64,000 nucleotides of DNA from Chryseobacterium aureum. GTDB lineage: Bacteria; Bacteroidota; Bacteroidia; Flavobacteriales; Weeksellaceae. How positions within the stretch are numbered: position 1 is the first letter of the stretch; each line of letters begins with the position of its first letter. Where the stretch lies: assembly GCF_003971235.1 (NCBI RefSeq), contig NZ_CP034661.1, positions 1,860,001 through 1,924,000 of the forward strand. The letters run 5' to 3'. The position numbers were made by a program, and so were the translations under genes. The notes under the pieces are model-generated. The model was not told the DNA's origin. It worked only from the letters and a program-made list of their open reading frames with translations, and did no database searches. Positions 25,204-34,650 of this stretch are shown here, one piece after another.

Positions 25204-25989
25204 ATGATTTTAGGCGTATACTGGTACTTCAAATTTCCGGATCATTTATATGACTATAAATTTTTCAAATTTTATCCGGGATACGGCGGTCATGCTGATA
25301 ATCCTGCAGAACTGGTGGCAAAAGTGCAGGTAGAAAATCTCAGTGAACTAACTGTGAAGCTGAAAGCGCTGAAAAGTCATTATAAAGATACCTCTCTGCA
25401 TTTGAATATCGGCGTGAATCAACTGATCATCAGCATTGGAGATTATCTGCTTTTCGATTTTCATTTTCAGCTGGCATTAGAAATCGAAGAACTGTTGATT
25501 CGTGAAAATGCCATTGTAATAGATTCGAGTGCTCCTTTTACGAGTCAATCCAGCAGAACTTTTCTTCCGGAAAAGGAAAAATTCAAAAATATAGAACACC
25601 GTTTCATTCAGATGGTCGGCTCAGATTTCAGTCAAAGTAATGCAGAAAATTATGCTGCCAGAATAGACTGCAACCTGCCTTTGCGATATAAACAGAGTCT
25701 TATTAATGACCTGGCAGAGCTATGCAAAGATGAAAACCTCAATGTATTTTATTATAATGATTTTGATTTTAAAGATCATTGTAATCTGATGCTTTTTTTT
25801 GGCAATGGCAGACAGACAAAAGATTCCATTCAAACAATTGATATCAATGCCTTCGGAGCTAAAGTAAGGAAACTTACCCAGAATTATCCTCTGCATTTCG
25901 GGCATTTCGGAAGCTTTAAAGAATATCCTTTACAAGGTCCTCATACGGTGCTGATGGTAGATGAGGCATATATTTTAAACAAAAAATAA
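25204..25989 (+). CDS. Hypothetical protein
   Basis: 261 residues from the ATG at 25204; the frame stays open upstream to 25117, but that part overlaps the divergent pafA promoter and is unlikely to be translated. It has no signal peptide or membrane helix. Segments rich in aromatic residues, such as ILGVYWYFKFPDHLYDYKFFKFYPGYGG and HFGHFGSFKEYP, are present, with mixed alpha/beta content. I do not recognise the family. It lies in front of a VOC protein and a GNAT on the same strand with short gaps and may share their transcript. Confidence 0.7.
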   Translation: MILGVYWYFKFPDHLYDYKFFKFYPGYGGHADNPAELVAKVQVENLSELTVKLKALKSHYKDTSLHLNIGVNQLIISIGDYLLFDFHFQLALEIEELLIRENAIVIDSSAPFTSQSSRTFLPEKEKFKNIEHRFIQMVGSDFSQSNAENYAARIDCNLPLRYKQSLINDLAELCKDENLNVFYYNDFDFKDHCNLMLFFGNGRQTKDSIQTIDINAFGAKVRKLTQNYPLHFGHFGSFKEYPLQGPHTVLMVDEAYILNKK

Positions 25990-26009
25990 AACTATTTTAA
26001 TTCAATACT

Positions 26010-26402
26010 ATGATCAGATTCAAATATGTTATTCTGTACGTGCAAGATGTAGAACAATCTATGAATTTTTATAAAAATACTTTTGGTACTGAAATAAAAT
26101 TCATCACTCCGGAAAAAGATTACGGAGAATTACTGACCGGAGAAACCAGTCTGTCATTTGCTTCTGTGAGCCTTGCCGGTACCAATCTTAAAAAGGGGTT
26201 TTTAACGGCAAAAAAAGAGGACCAGCCTTTCGGAATGGAACTGGGATTCACAACAGACCATGTAGAAGCTTTGGTAGAAAAAGCAATACAAAACGGGGCC
26301 GTGCTTTATGAAGATATTGCAGTAAAACCATGGGGGCAAAAAACGGCTTATGTAAAAGATCCCAACAATTACCTGATCGAAATCTGCACGGAAATTCAAT
26401 AA
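26010..26402 (+). CDS. VOC family protein (glyoxalase/bleomycin-resistance fold)
   Basis: 130 residues with two beta-alpha-beta-beta-beta halves: RFKYVILYVQDVEQSMNFYKNTFG at the N-terminus and WGQKTAYVKDPNNYLIEIC at the C-terminus, the usual VOC start and end. Metal-binding residues in YVQD and the C-terminal E are plausible. Substrate unknown. Confidence 0.85.
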   Translation: MIRFKYVILYVQDVEQSMNFYKNTFGTEIKFITPEKDYGELLTGETSLSFASVSLAGTNLKKGFLTAKKEDQPFGMELGFTTDHVEALVEKAIQNGAVLYEDIAVKPWGQKTAYVKDPNNYLIEICTEIQ

Positions 26403-26419
26403 GTTTAAAAATACCTGAT

Positions 26420-26956
26420 GTGGAAATAAGAAAATTACAAAAACTTGAATCTGATCCCACTTTAGACTGGGGACAAAACGGTTATACAACAGATATACGA
26501 TATGTGGTTTCATCGATTGAGATGGGAGGGGCTTTTGAATTTATCCTGAAAGAAAAAGCTTTACCGTACTCCAAAACCTGGGAAACAACTTCTGAAGAGC
26601 TGGAAGACCTTAATACCCTTATTGAGCAGGGAAATTCTTTCGGTGCTTATGTGAATGAAGAACTTGCAGGATGGATTATCTGTGAACACAGGACCTGGAA
26701 CAACAGCTTCTATATTGAGAATATTCTGGTCGACGAAAAACACCGAAGAAAAGGAATCGGGATCATGCTGATTAAAAGTGCCATTAAGGAAGCCAGAAAA
26801 TTAAACTGCCGGGTTATTGAGCTCGAAACCCAGAATACCAATTATCCCGCTATCCAGTTTTACAGAAGAATGGGATTCAATATGACCGGGCTGAATACAA
26901 GACTCTATAATAATTCAGAGGAAACAGCCATTTTCATGACATTAGATATGGAATAA
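26420..26956 (+). CDS. GNAT family N-acetyltransferase (GTG start)
   Basis: 178 residues counted from the GTG at 26420. An ATG at 26330 is in frame, but it would overlap the VOC gene by 24 codons and add sequence unlike the family. Motif A: YIENILVDEKHRRKGIGIMLI, then ELETQNTNYPAIQFYRRMGF, typical of the streptothricin-acetyltransferase-like branch. Amine substrate unknown. It follows the VOC gene at 17 bases and is probably in the same operon. Confidence 0.78.
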   Translation: MEIRKLQKLESDPTLDWGQNGYTTDIRYVVSSIEMGGAFEFILKEKALPYSKTWETTSEELEDLNTLIEQGNSFGAYVNEELAGWIICEHRTWNNSFYIENILVDEKHRRKGIGIMLIKSAIKEARKLNCRVIELETQNTNYPAIQFYRRMGFNMTGLNTRLYNNSEETAIFMTLDME

Positions 26957-27058
26957 CCTGTACTATTTTTACAATTGCTTGTTCGGTATTAATTAAATCA
27001 CTTGCAGGTGTGCTAATTTTTCTATACATTAGTAATCAACAAATTAAAAATAATTACT

Positions 27059-27292
27059 ATGAAAAATTTAAAAAAATTAAAGAGAAATCAGCTCGTCCTG
27101 ATCAGTGGCGGAGATACTCCGTATGCCATATGTGATATGGATGGAAACTGCCCGCCCACTATTGGTTCCTATTATTGCAGTGATGGTACCTGCTACAGGG
27201 TTTCCGGCGGTGGTGGCGGTAATCCCGGATGCAATGAACCCATGCGTCTGTGCCAGGAATGGGAAACCGGATGCGGATGCGTTTATATGTAA
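27059..27292 (+). CDS. Bacteriocin-like peptide precursor with double-glycine leader
   Basis: 77 residues. The leader MKNLKKLKRNQLVLISGG ends in GG at residues 17-18, the type found in multicopy peptide families of Chryseobacterium. The mature part (59 residues) holds eight cysteines and a GGGGG tract (VSGGGGGNPGC) and ends CGCVYM. Such leaders are cut by C39 peptidase ABC transporters and some are substrates of graspetide-type enzymes. No transporter or modifying gene lies nearby, so it may act in trans. Followed by a strong terminator, so it is monocistronic. Confidence 0.75.
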   Translation: MKNLKKLKRNQLVLISGGDTPYAICDMDGNCPPTIGSYYCSDGTCYRVSGGGGGNPGCNEPMRLCQEWETGCGCVYM

Positions 27293-27320
27293 AGTAAATT
27301 TGTTAGATAAAATTTTGTTA

Positions 27321-27346
27321 AGGGCGGTTTTTACCGCTCTTTTTTG
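27321..27346 (+). terminator. Terminator after the peptide gene
   Basis: Arms around AGGGCGGT and ACCGCTCT with a T4 loop, followed by T6. Compact and strong. Confidence 0.85.
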
Positions 27347-27392
27347 TACTAAGCCTTAGCGTCGTAATAAAAACATATCAAAGAATATCATT

Positions 27393-27944
27393 ATGAAAAC
27401 ATTAATCTGGCAGGGAATTTACTATCAGTCCCTTGAATATTTTAATTTACAATCTGATCATCATAACTACACTGTAGAATCAAAAATAATCGGTTGCCTT
27501 GAAGATAAAATATATAGCATCGAGTATAAAATTAATACTGATAAAGACTGGATTGTTCAGGATTTCCTGATCGAATCTGAGATTAATACAATTAAAAGAA
27601 CCATTTCAGGAAAAAGAAATCAGAACCAATGGGAAATCAATGGGGTTGTAAATTCTAAATTCAATAATTTCAAATTCATAGATATTTCTCTGACTCCATT
27701 TACCAATACACTACCAATCAACCACTTAAAAATTCCAGAGAATAATTCTCAGAAAATTGACGTTTTATATATTGATATTTTAAAACATCAAACAAGACCA
27801 GTCCAACAGCAATACACGCGAACAGCTGTCAATAAATACCTGTATGAAAATATTGAAAATGATTTTAAGGCTGAAATTTCAGTAGATGAAAGTGGATTAG
27901 TCAGCAGCTACCCAGAATTATTTGAGAAAATCGCTGAAAATTAA
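27393..27944 (+). CDS. Putative glycolipid-binding family protein
   Basis: 183 residues. The central motif SLTPFTNTLPINHLKIP, followed by QQYTRTAVNKYLYEN and DESGLVSSYPELFEKI, matches the putative glycolipid-binding family (PF06475). No signal peptide; cytosolic. The ligand is not established in the family. It begins 46 bases after the preceding terminator, so it has its own promoter, which I could not place. Confidence 0.78.
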   Translation: MKTLIWQGIYYQSLEYFNLQSDHHNYTVESKIIGCLEDKIYSIEYKINTDKDWIVQDFLIESEINTIKRTISGKRNQNQWEINGVVNSKFNNFKFIDISLTPFTNTLPINHLKIPENNSQKIDVLYIDILKHQTRPVQQQYTRTAVNKYLYENIENDFKAEISVDESGLVSSYPELFEKIAEN

Positions 27945-28092
27945 ACGCATCAAAGAATCCATATAAACAATAATAAAATCAAAACCAGTCACTTACCTTC
28001 ATCGTCCTGTAATCATCTTAAGAAGTCCCGAAGTAAAGAAAGATAATTTCTAATCTTAGTAATAAACAGCCCCTTACAACTGTTATTACTAC

Positions 28093-29010
28093 ATGAAAAC
28101 AATCTCTCTCTTATTCTTTTTATTCCTATCTCTGGCTGTCGTTTCAGCTCAGAATCATCACTCTGAAGGTTTTTATGAAACCTCAGATCATGTACAGATC
28201 AAATATAAAGTTTCCGGAAAAGGGGAAGCCTGCCTTTATATTCCCGGAGGCCCCGGACAGGGATATCCTTCTTTTGAGCTGCTGGGCGGAAACAGCCTGG
28301 AAAAAAGCATGCAGATGGTTTATATGGATCAACGTGGCTCCGGCAAATCCGGAACTTCTGAAAATTATCATCTTGATAAAATGGTTCAGGATATTGAAGA
28401 ACTGAGGCAGCACCTCAAATTGAAAAAAATCTTCCTTTTGGCTCATTCTTTTGGCGGAATCATAGCGGTTAATTATGCTAAAAAATATCCTCAACATACC
28501 AAAGGGCTCATTCTTGCCAATGTCACGCTGCATTTCCTGAATGATGAATCTGTCAAAGAACAGATAGAATATGGAAACAGTCTTTTACGGGCAAAAAACA
28601 AATCTGTACCTAAAGACAGCCTTTCTTCACAACTCTCCAAAATCAGCAGTGCATTAAGAAAAAAAAGAATCGGGTATAAATTTCTGACTGAAGATATCGA
28701 AACCATCAAAGAAATGGATAAAATAGATTCTCTCCATCCCCGTATTATCGATTTTGGAATGGCGGTTATTTCCAAACCTAAAGACTTCCCGGAATATTAT
28801 GCAGATTACGCTTCAACCACAAAAGACATTCGAGTTCCTGTATTGATTATTACCGGTACAAAGGATAAGGCAGTTGGTACCCAACATTATAAAACCTTCC
28901 GTTTTCCTAATCAGAAAATAATATCCATTGATGGTGGGCATCTTCTGTATTATGAGAAAAATAAAGACTTTGTGGATGCTGTAATCCGTTTTGTGAATAC
29001 AACGAAGTGA
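28093..29010 (+). CDS. Exported alpha/beta hydrolase (proline iminopeptidase-like)
   Basis: 305 residues with a signal peptide (cleavage near VSAQ, residue 19). Seen: the oxyanion segment [24 protein letters not shown], the nucleophile elbow AHSFGG (GxSxG-type with Ser), the acid in TGTKDKAVG, and the His in [10 protein letters not shown]. The GGPG motif is that of S33 aminopeptidases, but esterase activity is equally possible. Periplasmic. Confidence 0.85.
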   Translation: MKTISLLFFLFLSLAVVSAQNHHSEGFYETSDHVQIKYKVSGKGEACLYIPGGPGQGYPSFELLGGNSLEKSMQMVYMDQRGSGKSGTSENYHLDKMVQDIEELRQHLKLKKIFLLAHSFGGIIAVNYAKKYPQHTKGLILANVTLHFLNDESVKEQIEYGNSLLRAKNKSVPKDSLSSQLSKISSALRKKRIGYKFLTEDIETIKEMDKIDSLHPRIIDFGMAVISKPKDFPEYYADYASTTKDIRVPVLIITGTKDKAVGTQHYKTFRFPNQKIISIDGGHLLYYEKNKDFVDAVIRFVNTTK

Positions 29011-29038
29011 TGCTGTATTCAGAGTTGTGTGATCGTAA

Positions 29039-29069
29039 GTTTCTGCGCGGCCTCCGGCCGCGCAGAAAC
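29039..29069. repeat. Perfect GC-rich 14-bp palindrome without T-run
   Basis: Arms 29039-29052 and 29056-29069 are perfect complements around TCC, very GC-rich against an AT-rich background. No T-run follows on either strand, so it is a stable hairpin rather than a normal terminator. Confidence 0.7.
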
Positions 29070-29163
29070 CATTAGGCTTAAAAAAATCTTTGATTTTCCT
29101 TTATCAACCTTAAGTTCTCAGTTCTTCTTAATAGTTCAAAAGTTATGATTCAATATTGCTCAA

Positions 29164-29204
29164 AAAAAACTCCGGCTGTTTCTTTGAAACAGCCGGAGTT
29201 TTTT
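29164..29204. terminator. Terminator of malate dehydrogenase (bidirectional)
   Basis: About 19-base arms (29164-29182 and 29186-29204) with A/T-rich bases on both sides; positioned after the mdh stop on the minus strand. Confidence 0.85.
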
Positions 29205-29235
29205 ATTTTAATTCGTGCTTGAAGCAGCTAATTAA

Positions 29236-30162
29236 TTAGAATTTAAGATCTCCATTCACTTCTCTTACTGCATTAGCAGCTTCAGCGAATTTTAATTGCT
29301 CTTCAGCAGTCAGAGTTACGTTGACAATTGATTCTACTCCGTTTGCTCCAATGATTGCAGGAACACCAAGGCAGATATCATTTTGTCCGTATTCTCCTTC
29401 AAGCATTAAAGAACATGGGATCATTTTCTTTTGGTCGCATGCAATAGCCTGAACCATTACAGAAACTGCTGCACCTGGAGCATACCAGGCAGATGTTCCT
29501 AATAATTTTGTAAGCGTAGCTCCTCCTACTTTAGTTTCTTCGATTACATATTTTTGTTGCTCATCACTTAAGAACTCAGTTACAGGAACACCATTTCTTG
29601 TAGCTTTACTCAATAATGGAAGCATACCTGTATCACTGTGAGCGGCAATTACCATTCCGTCTACATCTGAAATGGGAGCTTCTAAAGCTTCAGCCAATCT
29701 GTATTTGAATCTTGCAGAGTCCAGTGCACCACCCATTCCGATGATTTTGTGCTTAGGAAGACCTGATGTTTTGTGAACAAGGTAAGCCATAGTATCCATT
29801 GGGTTAGAAACCACGATGATGATAACTTCCGGAGAATGTTTTACTAAGTTTTCAGTAACTTCTTTCACGATACCCGCATTGATACCGATCAGTTCTTCTC
29901 TCGTCATTCCAGGTTTTCTTGGAATTCCTGAAGTGATTACCGCCACATGAGAACCTGCAGTTTTGCTGTAATCTCCTGTTGTACCCGTAATTTTTGTATC
30001 AAATCCGTTAAGAGATGCCGTCTGCATCAAATCCATTGCTTTACCTTCAGCAAACCCTTCTTTAATGTCTACCAAAACTACTTCTGAACAGAAGTTCTTC
30101 ATTGCGATGTATTCTGCACAGCTTGCACCTACAGCGCCTGCACCTACTACAGTTACTTTCAT
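29236..30162 (-). CDS. mdh: Malate dehydrogenase
   Basis: 308 residues, LDH-like type. The NAD-binding motif GAGAVGASCAEYIA is at residues 7-20; PRKPGMTREELIGINAGI and VVSNPMDTMAYL follow; the substrate-binding GGALDSARFKYRLAE and AHSDTGMLPL carry catalytic residues. MDH-type active-site Arg are present (PRKPGMTR), so it is malate rather than lactate dehydrogenase. NAD-dependent TCA-cycle enzyme in the cytosol. Confidence 0.93.
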   Translation of the reverse strand: MKVTVVGAGAVGASCAEYIAMKNFCSEVVLVDIKEGFAEGKAMDLMQTASLNGFDTKITGTTGDYSKTAGSHVAVITSGIPRKPGMTREELIGINAGIVKEVTENLVKHSPEVIIIVVSNPMDTMAYLVHKTSGLPKHKIIGMGGALDSARFKYRLAEALEAPISDVDGMVIAAHSDTGMLPLLSKATRNGVPVTEFLSDEQQKYVIEETKVGGATLTKLLGTSAWYAPGAAVSVMVQAIACDQKKMIPCSLMLEGEYGQNDICLGVPAIIGANGVESIVNVTLTAEEQLKFAEAANAVREVNGDLKF

Positions 30163-30227
30163 ATTGTTACTTTTTAAAAATTATTTTTTGTTAGTTAAGT
30201 TTAAATTTGAAACTCCCCAAATTTAAC

Positions 30228-30261
30228 AATTCCTGAAAAATTGCGCAATTTTTCAGGAATT
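30228..30261 (-). terminator. Terminator of the heme oxygenase-phytochrome operon
   Basis: A perfect 34-base palindrome centred on TTGCGCAA, 20 bases downstream of the heme oxygenase stop. The minus-strand follow-up is T-rich. Confidence 0.75.
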
Positions 30262-30280
30262 TAATTAGAATTAAAATAAA

Positions 30281-30832
30281 TTAGTTGACGTTCAGTAAAA
30301 ACGTATATAGTTTTTTTGCGCCGGAAAGCACTTCACTGTAGTTTTCTTTCGCTACTTCTGTATCCAGAACTTCCTTGAAATTCTTCCACATTGGCCCTGT
30401 TTTGTCCTGATAACATCCGAAAAAATTAAATGTAACCTCATCAAAACCTTCTGTTTTAGAAAGTTGTTTAGCAATAACGTTTCCTCCCAATGTAGAACCT
30501 TCAATTACGTACATGGCTCCAAGTGCTTCATGTTCATTGCTGAACTCTAAGGGATGAGATACTTCCTGATTTTCCAGCGAAAGACTTTTCAGATCCTTTT
30601 CAATAAGTGAAAGCTTCTTTCTTGCGTTCAGCTGGAGTTTCTCTGCATATTTATCAGAAAGGCTGCTGAAGATTTTATCTTCACTGTGTAAAAGCATCAG
30701 ATAATTCGTGTGAATTATTTTTTTATAATCCTCTAAAGTAAAAGTTTTATTAAAAATCTTTTCAGAATTAAAAAGTTTTTCTGCTGCATCGTGATAATCG
30801 GCCGTATTCTGTTTAAGATATTCTGATACCAT
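30281..30832 (-). CDS. bphO: Biliverdin-producing heme oxygenase
   Basis: 183 residues, all-helical. The distal helix motif GAMYVIEGSTLGGNVIAKQL is diagnostic of bacterial heme oxygenases. The proximal heme His is expected near the N-terminus (NTADYHDAAEKL, His14). It opens heme to biliverdin, CO and Fe2+ and supplies the chromophore to the photoreceptor encoded 21 bases upstream on the same strand. Paired with that gene, so the role is chromophore synthesis more than iron scavenging. Confidence 0.9.
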   Translation of the reverse strand: MVSEYLKQNTADYHDAAEKLFNSEKIFNKTFTLEDYKKIIHTNYLMLLHSEDKIFSSLSDKYAEKLQLNARKKLSLIEKDLKSLSLENQEVSHPLEFSNEHEALGAMYVIEGSTLGGNVIAKQLSKTEGFDEVTFNFFGCYQDKTGPMWKNFKEVLDTEVAKENYSEVLSGAKKLYTFLLNVN

Positions 30833-30853
30833 AGATAATGTTTTAAGGGTTTC

Positions 30854-33076
30854 TCAAATATAGGGCTTTTTGAACGTTAAAATGAAAGAAGTCCCCTTTT
30901 CGTTGCTTTCAAAATCCACATTTCCGCCTATTCTTTTCATGATACGGTGTACAATAGACAGTCCGATCCCGTTCCCTTTGAATTTCTTGGCATTATCCAT
31001 TCTGTTGAAGATTTTAAACATTTTATGTTTTTCTTCCTCAGGAATACCTATTCCATTATCGGAAATTCTGTATATAATTATCTCCCCGTCTTCTGTACCC
31101 TCAATTTCCACTTTTGGATGATCTTTGTGAGAAGAATATTTTACAGCATTATTGATAATATTCAGAAATACCTGGTGGAGCATTGTTTTATCTGCTAAGA
31201 CGTCCGGACATTCTTTAATGATAATTTCACTGGCAGAACTTCCATACGTCATCTTGGCATTTTCTGATATTTTCCGGATCGTAGAAGCTGTTTTCAGATT
31301 TTCCAGCTGAACTTCACTGTGCTTGGCACGGCTGAGCTGTAATACATCCTGCATCATTTCGGCCATACTATCAATCTCTTCTATGATGGTATTAATCTTT
31401 GTTTTGCTTTTCTCGGGATCTCCGGAAAGGCTTCCCAGAAGCATTTGGGCATTCAGCTTCATTACCGTTAAAGGAGTTCCCAAATCATGGGAAATGGTAT
31501 AAGAAAAACTATCCAGTTCTTCGTTCACCTTCTTCAACTCATCATTTAGACTTTTGATGGCGCTGTAATTTTTATGGGAGGTTTCTAAAATCAAATCCCT
31601 TACAGCATGCACAGCACTTATATTTCGGGTGTTCCATCTTGTAGAATATCCCTTAATGTTTTCTGTAAAAATCTGGAAAGAAGTTCTGGGTGATATCATC
31701 TGCTTTTCTTCTCCGTTTTGAGAAAAAACGGCTACCTTTTTTTCGGGGTTTCCGGCCCAGTCGATATGTTCATCAAATTCCTTACGGAACCAGATCAGCA
31801 TTTCATTTTTCTCCCTTTCGATGAAATAGATAATGACTCCGGCTGCATTTCCGGACAGTTTCAGTTCTTCACTATAGTCTTTAAGAAAACTCCTGCTTAC
31901 GTAGATACGATCATTGGTATTTCCCAATGCCCATTGTATAATCTTTGCAATGCTTTCAATATCCGGTGTGCTTCCTGAGGTGATGATACTTTCGTCCGAA
32001 ATGATGGCCATTCCATCTGCTTCCGGTAGTTTCTGTATTTCTGTTTTGCTTTCAATAAGAGAGTCAAACAGATAATTATGCTTTAAGAATTTAGTTTTTA
32101 ATTCTGCTATTTTATCATTCAGTTCCAGACGATAATTCAATTCCCGTTTGGATTTAAAAGAAGAATAGGCATTGGCCGCCAGTGTTGTAAAAATCCCGGC
32201 CTGCACCCTGTCCTCAAGATCAATATGCTTGGGTTCTATATTCTGGCAGGTTACCAATCCCCAAAGATGGTTATCAATAATAATAGAAACGCTGAAGCTG
32301 GAAGCAGCCCCTGAGTTTTTAAGATACTGCCCATGAACAGGCGACATTCCTCTTGACGCTGAAAAAGTAAGATCTATATTTTCCGGACTTTTGCTTAAAA
32401 TTGGAACGGTATCCGCATATACATTGCTGAAAATTCTTTTTCTTTTTTTCAGATAAAGATCGCGTGCCTGTTTCGGGATATCAGACTCCGGATAATGAAG
32501 CCCCAGAAAGCTTTCCATATTTTCATTTTTCCTTTCTGCAATTACTTTTCCGGAACCATCCATCATAAATTTATAGACCATCATACGGTCGTAATTCACT
32601 ACCTTTGCCAGGGTTTCCAGGAGGTGGTTCCAGAGCTCCCTTTCATTATCAATGATGTAAAAATTATCATACTTGTTGGAAATCCGTTTGTCTGGATTGA
32701 TAAGGACCTCTTCTAATTCAAGGAAGATATAAGCCTCACTCCTGAAAACAGAAAAGTGGTATTCTTTTGTATTGATATAGATTTTGTCAAAATAGGTTTC
32801 ATTTTTACGTCTGGTAAACCTTTCCAGAGAAGTGTATATTTCTGAATTGATAATACTCTGAAAGCTTTCCGGAAAGTCTGTAATCTTCCTTTCGAAAAGT
32901 TTTTCCGGGCTTTCGATTGCAAATATATCCGAGATATTCCTGCTAAAAAAGGTAATGGTATGAGACTCCGCATCAATGCCAATCAAATAACCAAAACTTT
33001 GTATAAACCCCGGAATATGGATAGGTTCTTCATGACATTCTACAAAATTCATATATCTCTTCAGTCTATTAATCAA
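30854..33076 (-). CDS. bphP: Bacteriophytochrome histidine kinase
   Basis: 740 residues. The biliverdin-attaching Cys is C14 in VECHEEPIHIPGFIQSFG. The PAS domain (about 20-120) is followed by GAF (about 140-300) with the signature YPESDIPKQARDLYL, and then by PHY (about 320-490) with RTSFQIF-type features. The HisKA domain has the phosphoacceptor in SFSYTISHDLGTPLTV, followed by HATPase motifs (NIINNAVKYSS, DNGIGI, GNGIGLSIVHRI). It senses red/far-red light and autophosphorylates. No response regulator is encoded nearby. The heme oxygenase downstream supplies its chromophore. Confidence 0.93.
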   Translation of the reverse strand: MINRLKRYMNFVECHEEPIHIPGFIQSFGYLIGIDAESHTITFFSRNISDIFAIESPEKLFERKITDFPESFQSIINSEIYTSLERFTRRKNETYFDKIYINTKEYHFSVFRSEAYIFLELEEVLINPDKRISNKYDNFYIIDNERELWNHLLETLAKVVNYDRMMVYKFMMDGSGKVIAERKNENMESFLGLHYPESDIPKQARDLYLKKRKRIFSNVYADTVPILSKSPENIDLTFSASRGMSPVHGQYLKNSGAASSFSVSIIIDNHLWGLVTCQNIEPKHIDLEDRVQAGIFTTLAANAYSSFKSKRELNYRLELNDKIAELKTKFLKHNYLFDSLIESKTEIQKLPEADGMAIISDESIITSGSTPDIESIAKIIQWALGNTNDRIYVSRSFLKDYSEELKLSGNAAGVIIYFIEREKNEMLIWFRKEFDEHIDWAGNPEKKVAVFSQNGEEKQMISPRTSFQIFTENIKGYSTRWNTRNISAVHAVRDLILETSHKNYSAIKSLNDELKKVNEELDSFSYTISHDLGTPLTVMKLNAQMLLGSLSGDPEKSKTKINTIIEEIDSMAEMMQDVLQLSRAKHSEVQLENLKTASTIRKISENAKMTYGSSASEIIIKECPDVLADKTMLHQVFLNIINNAVKYSSHKDHPKVEIEGTEDGEIIIYRISDNGIGIPEEEKHKMFKIFNRMDNAKKFKGNGIGLSIVHRIMKRIGGNVDFESNEKGTSFILTFKKPYI

Positions 33077-33315
33077 ATATAATGTTTTTTTAAGTAGTTT
33101 TCACTTTTGTGGTATGTAATTTCAAAGTCCACTTTATCAAGCATTCATGGAGATATCCTGTAAAGAAAAGCTTCAAAAAAACGTTAAAATCTTCTTTATT
33201 TTTTCCCCTTTTTAATGCCATATCTCTAAAATATACAAAAAAAAATTCAATAATGGAGTTATTCATTCCTCAACCATGATTCATAACATGGATTACACAT
33301 TATTAATCTTAATAA

Positions 33316-33347
33316 TTGTTTTATTTAAACAAATTTTGCTAAATTTA
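33316..33347 (+). promoter_or_regulatory. Possible promoter in the 33.1-33.4 kb gap
   Basis: TTG at 33316-33318 and TAAATTTA at 33340-33347 are spaced by 21 nt. Upstream of it (33077-33315) I see only AT-rich sequence; the phytochrome gene diverges there. The leader to the next gene would be about 80 nt. Confidence 0.4.
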
Positions 33348-33432
33348 TATCACCAAATAATGAATATGATCAAAATTCATTGAATTATTTACAATTAATT
33401 CAATACAAAATGTAAATTCAAATAATACTATT

Positions 33433-34482
33433 ATGAAAAAGTTCCCATTAATTTTATTTTCTCTGATCCTTTCTGTAGGATTATGGAATCCATCAGAAGC
33501 ATGTACAAGAGTGGTTTACAAAGGACCTCAAAACACGGTAATCACAGCCCGTTCCATGGACTGGCGTGACGAAATCCCTGCCAATTTATGGGTGTTACCC
33601 AAAGGAATAGACCGTAATGGACTGGTAGGTCCGAAATCTGTAAAATGGACTGCCAAATACGGAAGTCTCATAAGCTCTTCCTGGGATATTGCTTCAGCCG
33701 ACGGCATGAACGAAAAAGGATTGGTTGCCAACCTGCTTTGGCTGGGAGAATCCCAATACCCGAAATTTGACGGAAAAGGAAGTAAAAAAGGAATTGCTAT
33801 TTCATTATGGGCACAATATTATCTTGATAATTTTGCCACTGTAAAAGAAGCGGTAGAGTTCTCACGAAAAGAACCGTTTGTTATTGTAAGTGACTATATT
33901 CCGGGAACAGAAAGATTTACAACCGTACATCTTTCCATTTCTGATGCTTCAGGAGACAACGCCGTATTTGAATATATAGACGGAAAACTGGTTATTCACC
34001 ATGACCCTTCGTATACCGTAATGACCAACTCACCTGTTTTCGAAGAGCAGCTGGCGTTAAACAATTACTGGAAAGGCATTCCGGGAACGGTGATGCTTCC
34101 GGGAACCAACCGTGCTGCAGACCGTTTTGTAAGAGCTTCTTACTACATCAATGCCATTCCTCAGACAGCAGATACCCGAACTGCCATAGCCAGTGTTTTC
34201 AGTGTCATCAGAAACTGCTCTGTTCCTTACGGAATCACTTCTGCAACAGAACCCAATATTTCGTCAACAAGATGGCGCTCTGTTTCTGATCAGAAAAACC
34301 TGGTATATTATTTTGAAACAGTTTTCACCCCCAATACTTTTTGGGTAGATCTCAAAGATTTTGATCTGAGCCCTAAAGGAAAGGTAATGAAGCTGGATCT
34401 GAGTAATAACAACACCTACAACGGTAAATCCAATGCAAATTTTAAAGAATCCGCTCCGTTCACCTTCTTAGGATTAAAATAG
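33433..34482 (+). CDS. Choloylglycine hydrolase-like (Ntn) linear amide hydrolase
   Basis: 349 residues. The signal peptide is cleaved just before C24, the sequence continuing CTRVVYKGPQNTVITARSMDWR. In this family (bile salt hydrolase/penicillin V acylase) the mature protein begins with the catalytic nucleophile Cys, and the R and D of SMDWR fit the substrate-binding set. Later motifs: GMNEKGLVANLLWL and VMTNSPVFEEQL (Asn). Periplasmic. The substrate could be N-acyl amino acids or bile-acid conjugates. Followed after 168 bases by a porin gene. Confidence 0.85.
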   Translation: MKKFPLILFSLILSVGLWNPSEACTRVVYKGPQNTVITARSMDWRDEIPANLWVLPKGIDRNGLVGPKSVKWTAKYGSLISSSWDIASADGMNEKGLVANLLWLGESQYPKFDGKGSKKGIAISLWAQYYLDNFATVKEAVEFSRKEPFVIVSDYIPGTERFTTVHLSISDASGDNAVFEYIDGKLVIHHDPSYTVMTNSPVFEEQLALNNYWKGIPGTVMLPGTNRAADRFVRASYYINAIPQTADTRTAIASVFSVIRNCSVPYGITSATEPNISSTRWRSVSDQKNLVYYFETVFTPNTFWVDLKDFDLSPKGKVMKLDLSNNNTYNGKSNANFKESAPFTFLGLK

Positions 34483-34650
34483 ATATTCTACCACAAAGAC
34501 GCTTGTGCTTAGTAAATAATACCTAAGTATGCCACAGTATAAATTGCCGGTAAATGATTCCCGCTTTTCTGATAAGTGAAAGATTAAAGGATTAACGGGG
34601 ATTAAGCAGCCGTGGTACAATAGAGTTCACAATAAAAAAACAAAATAGAT

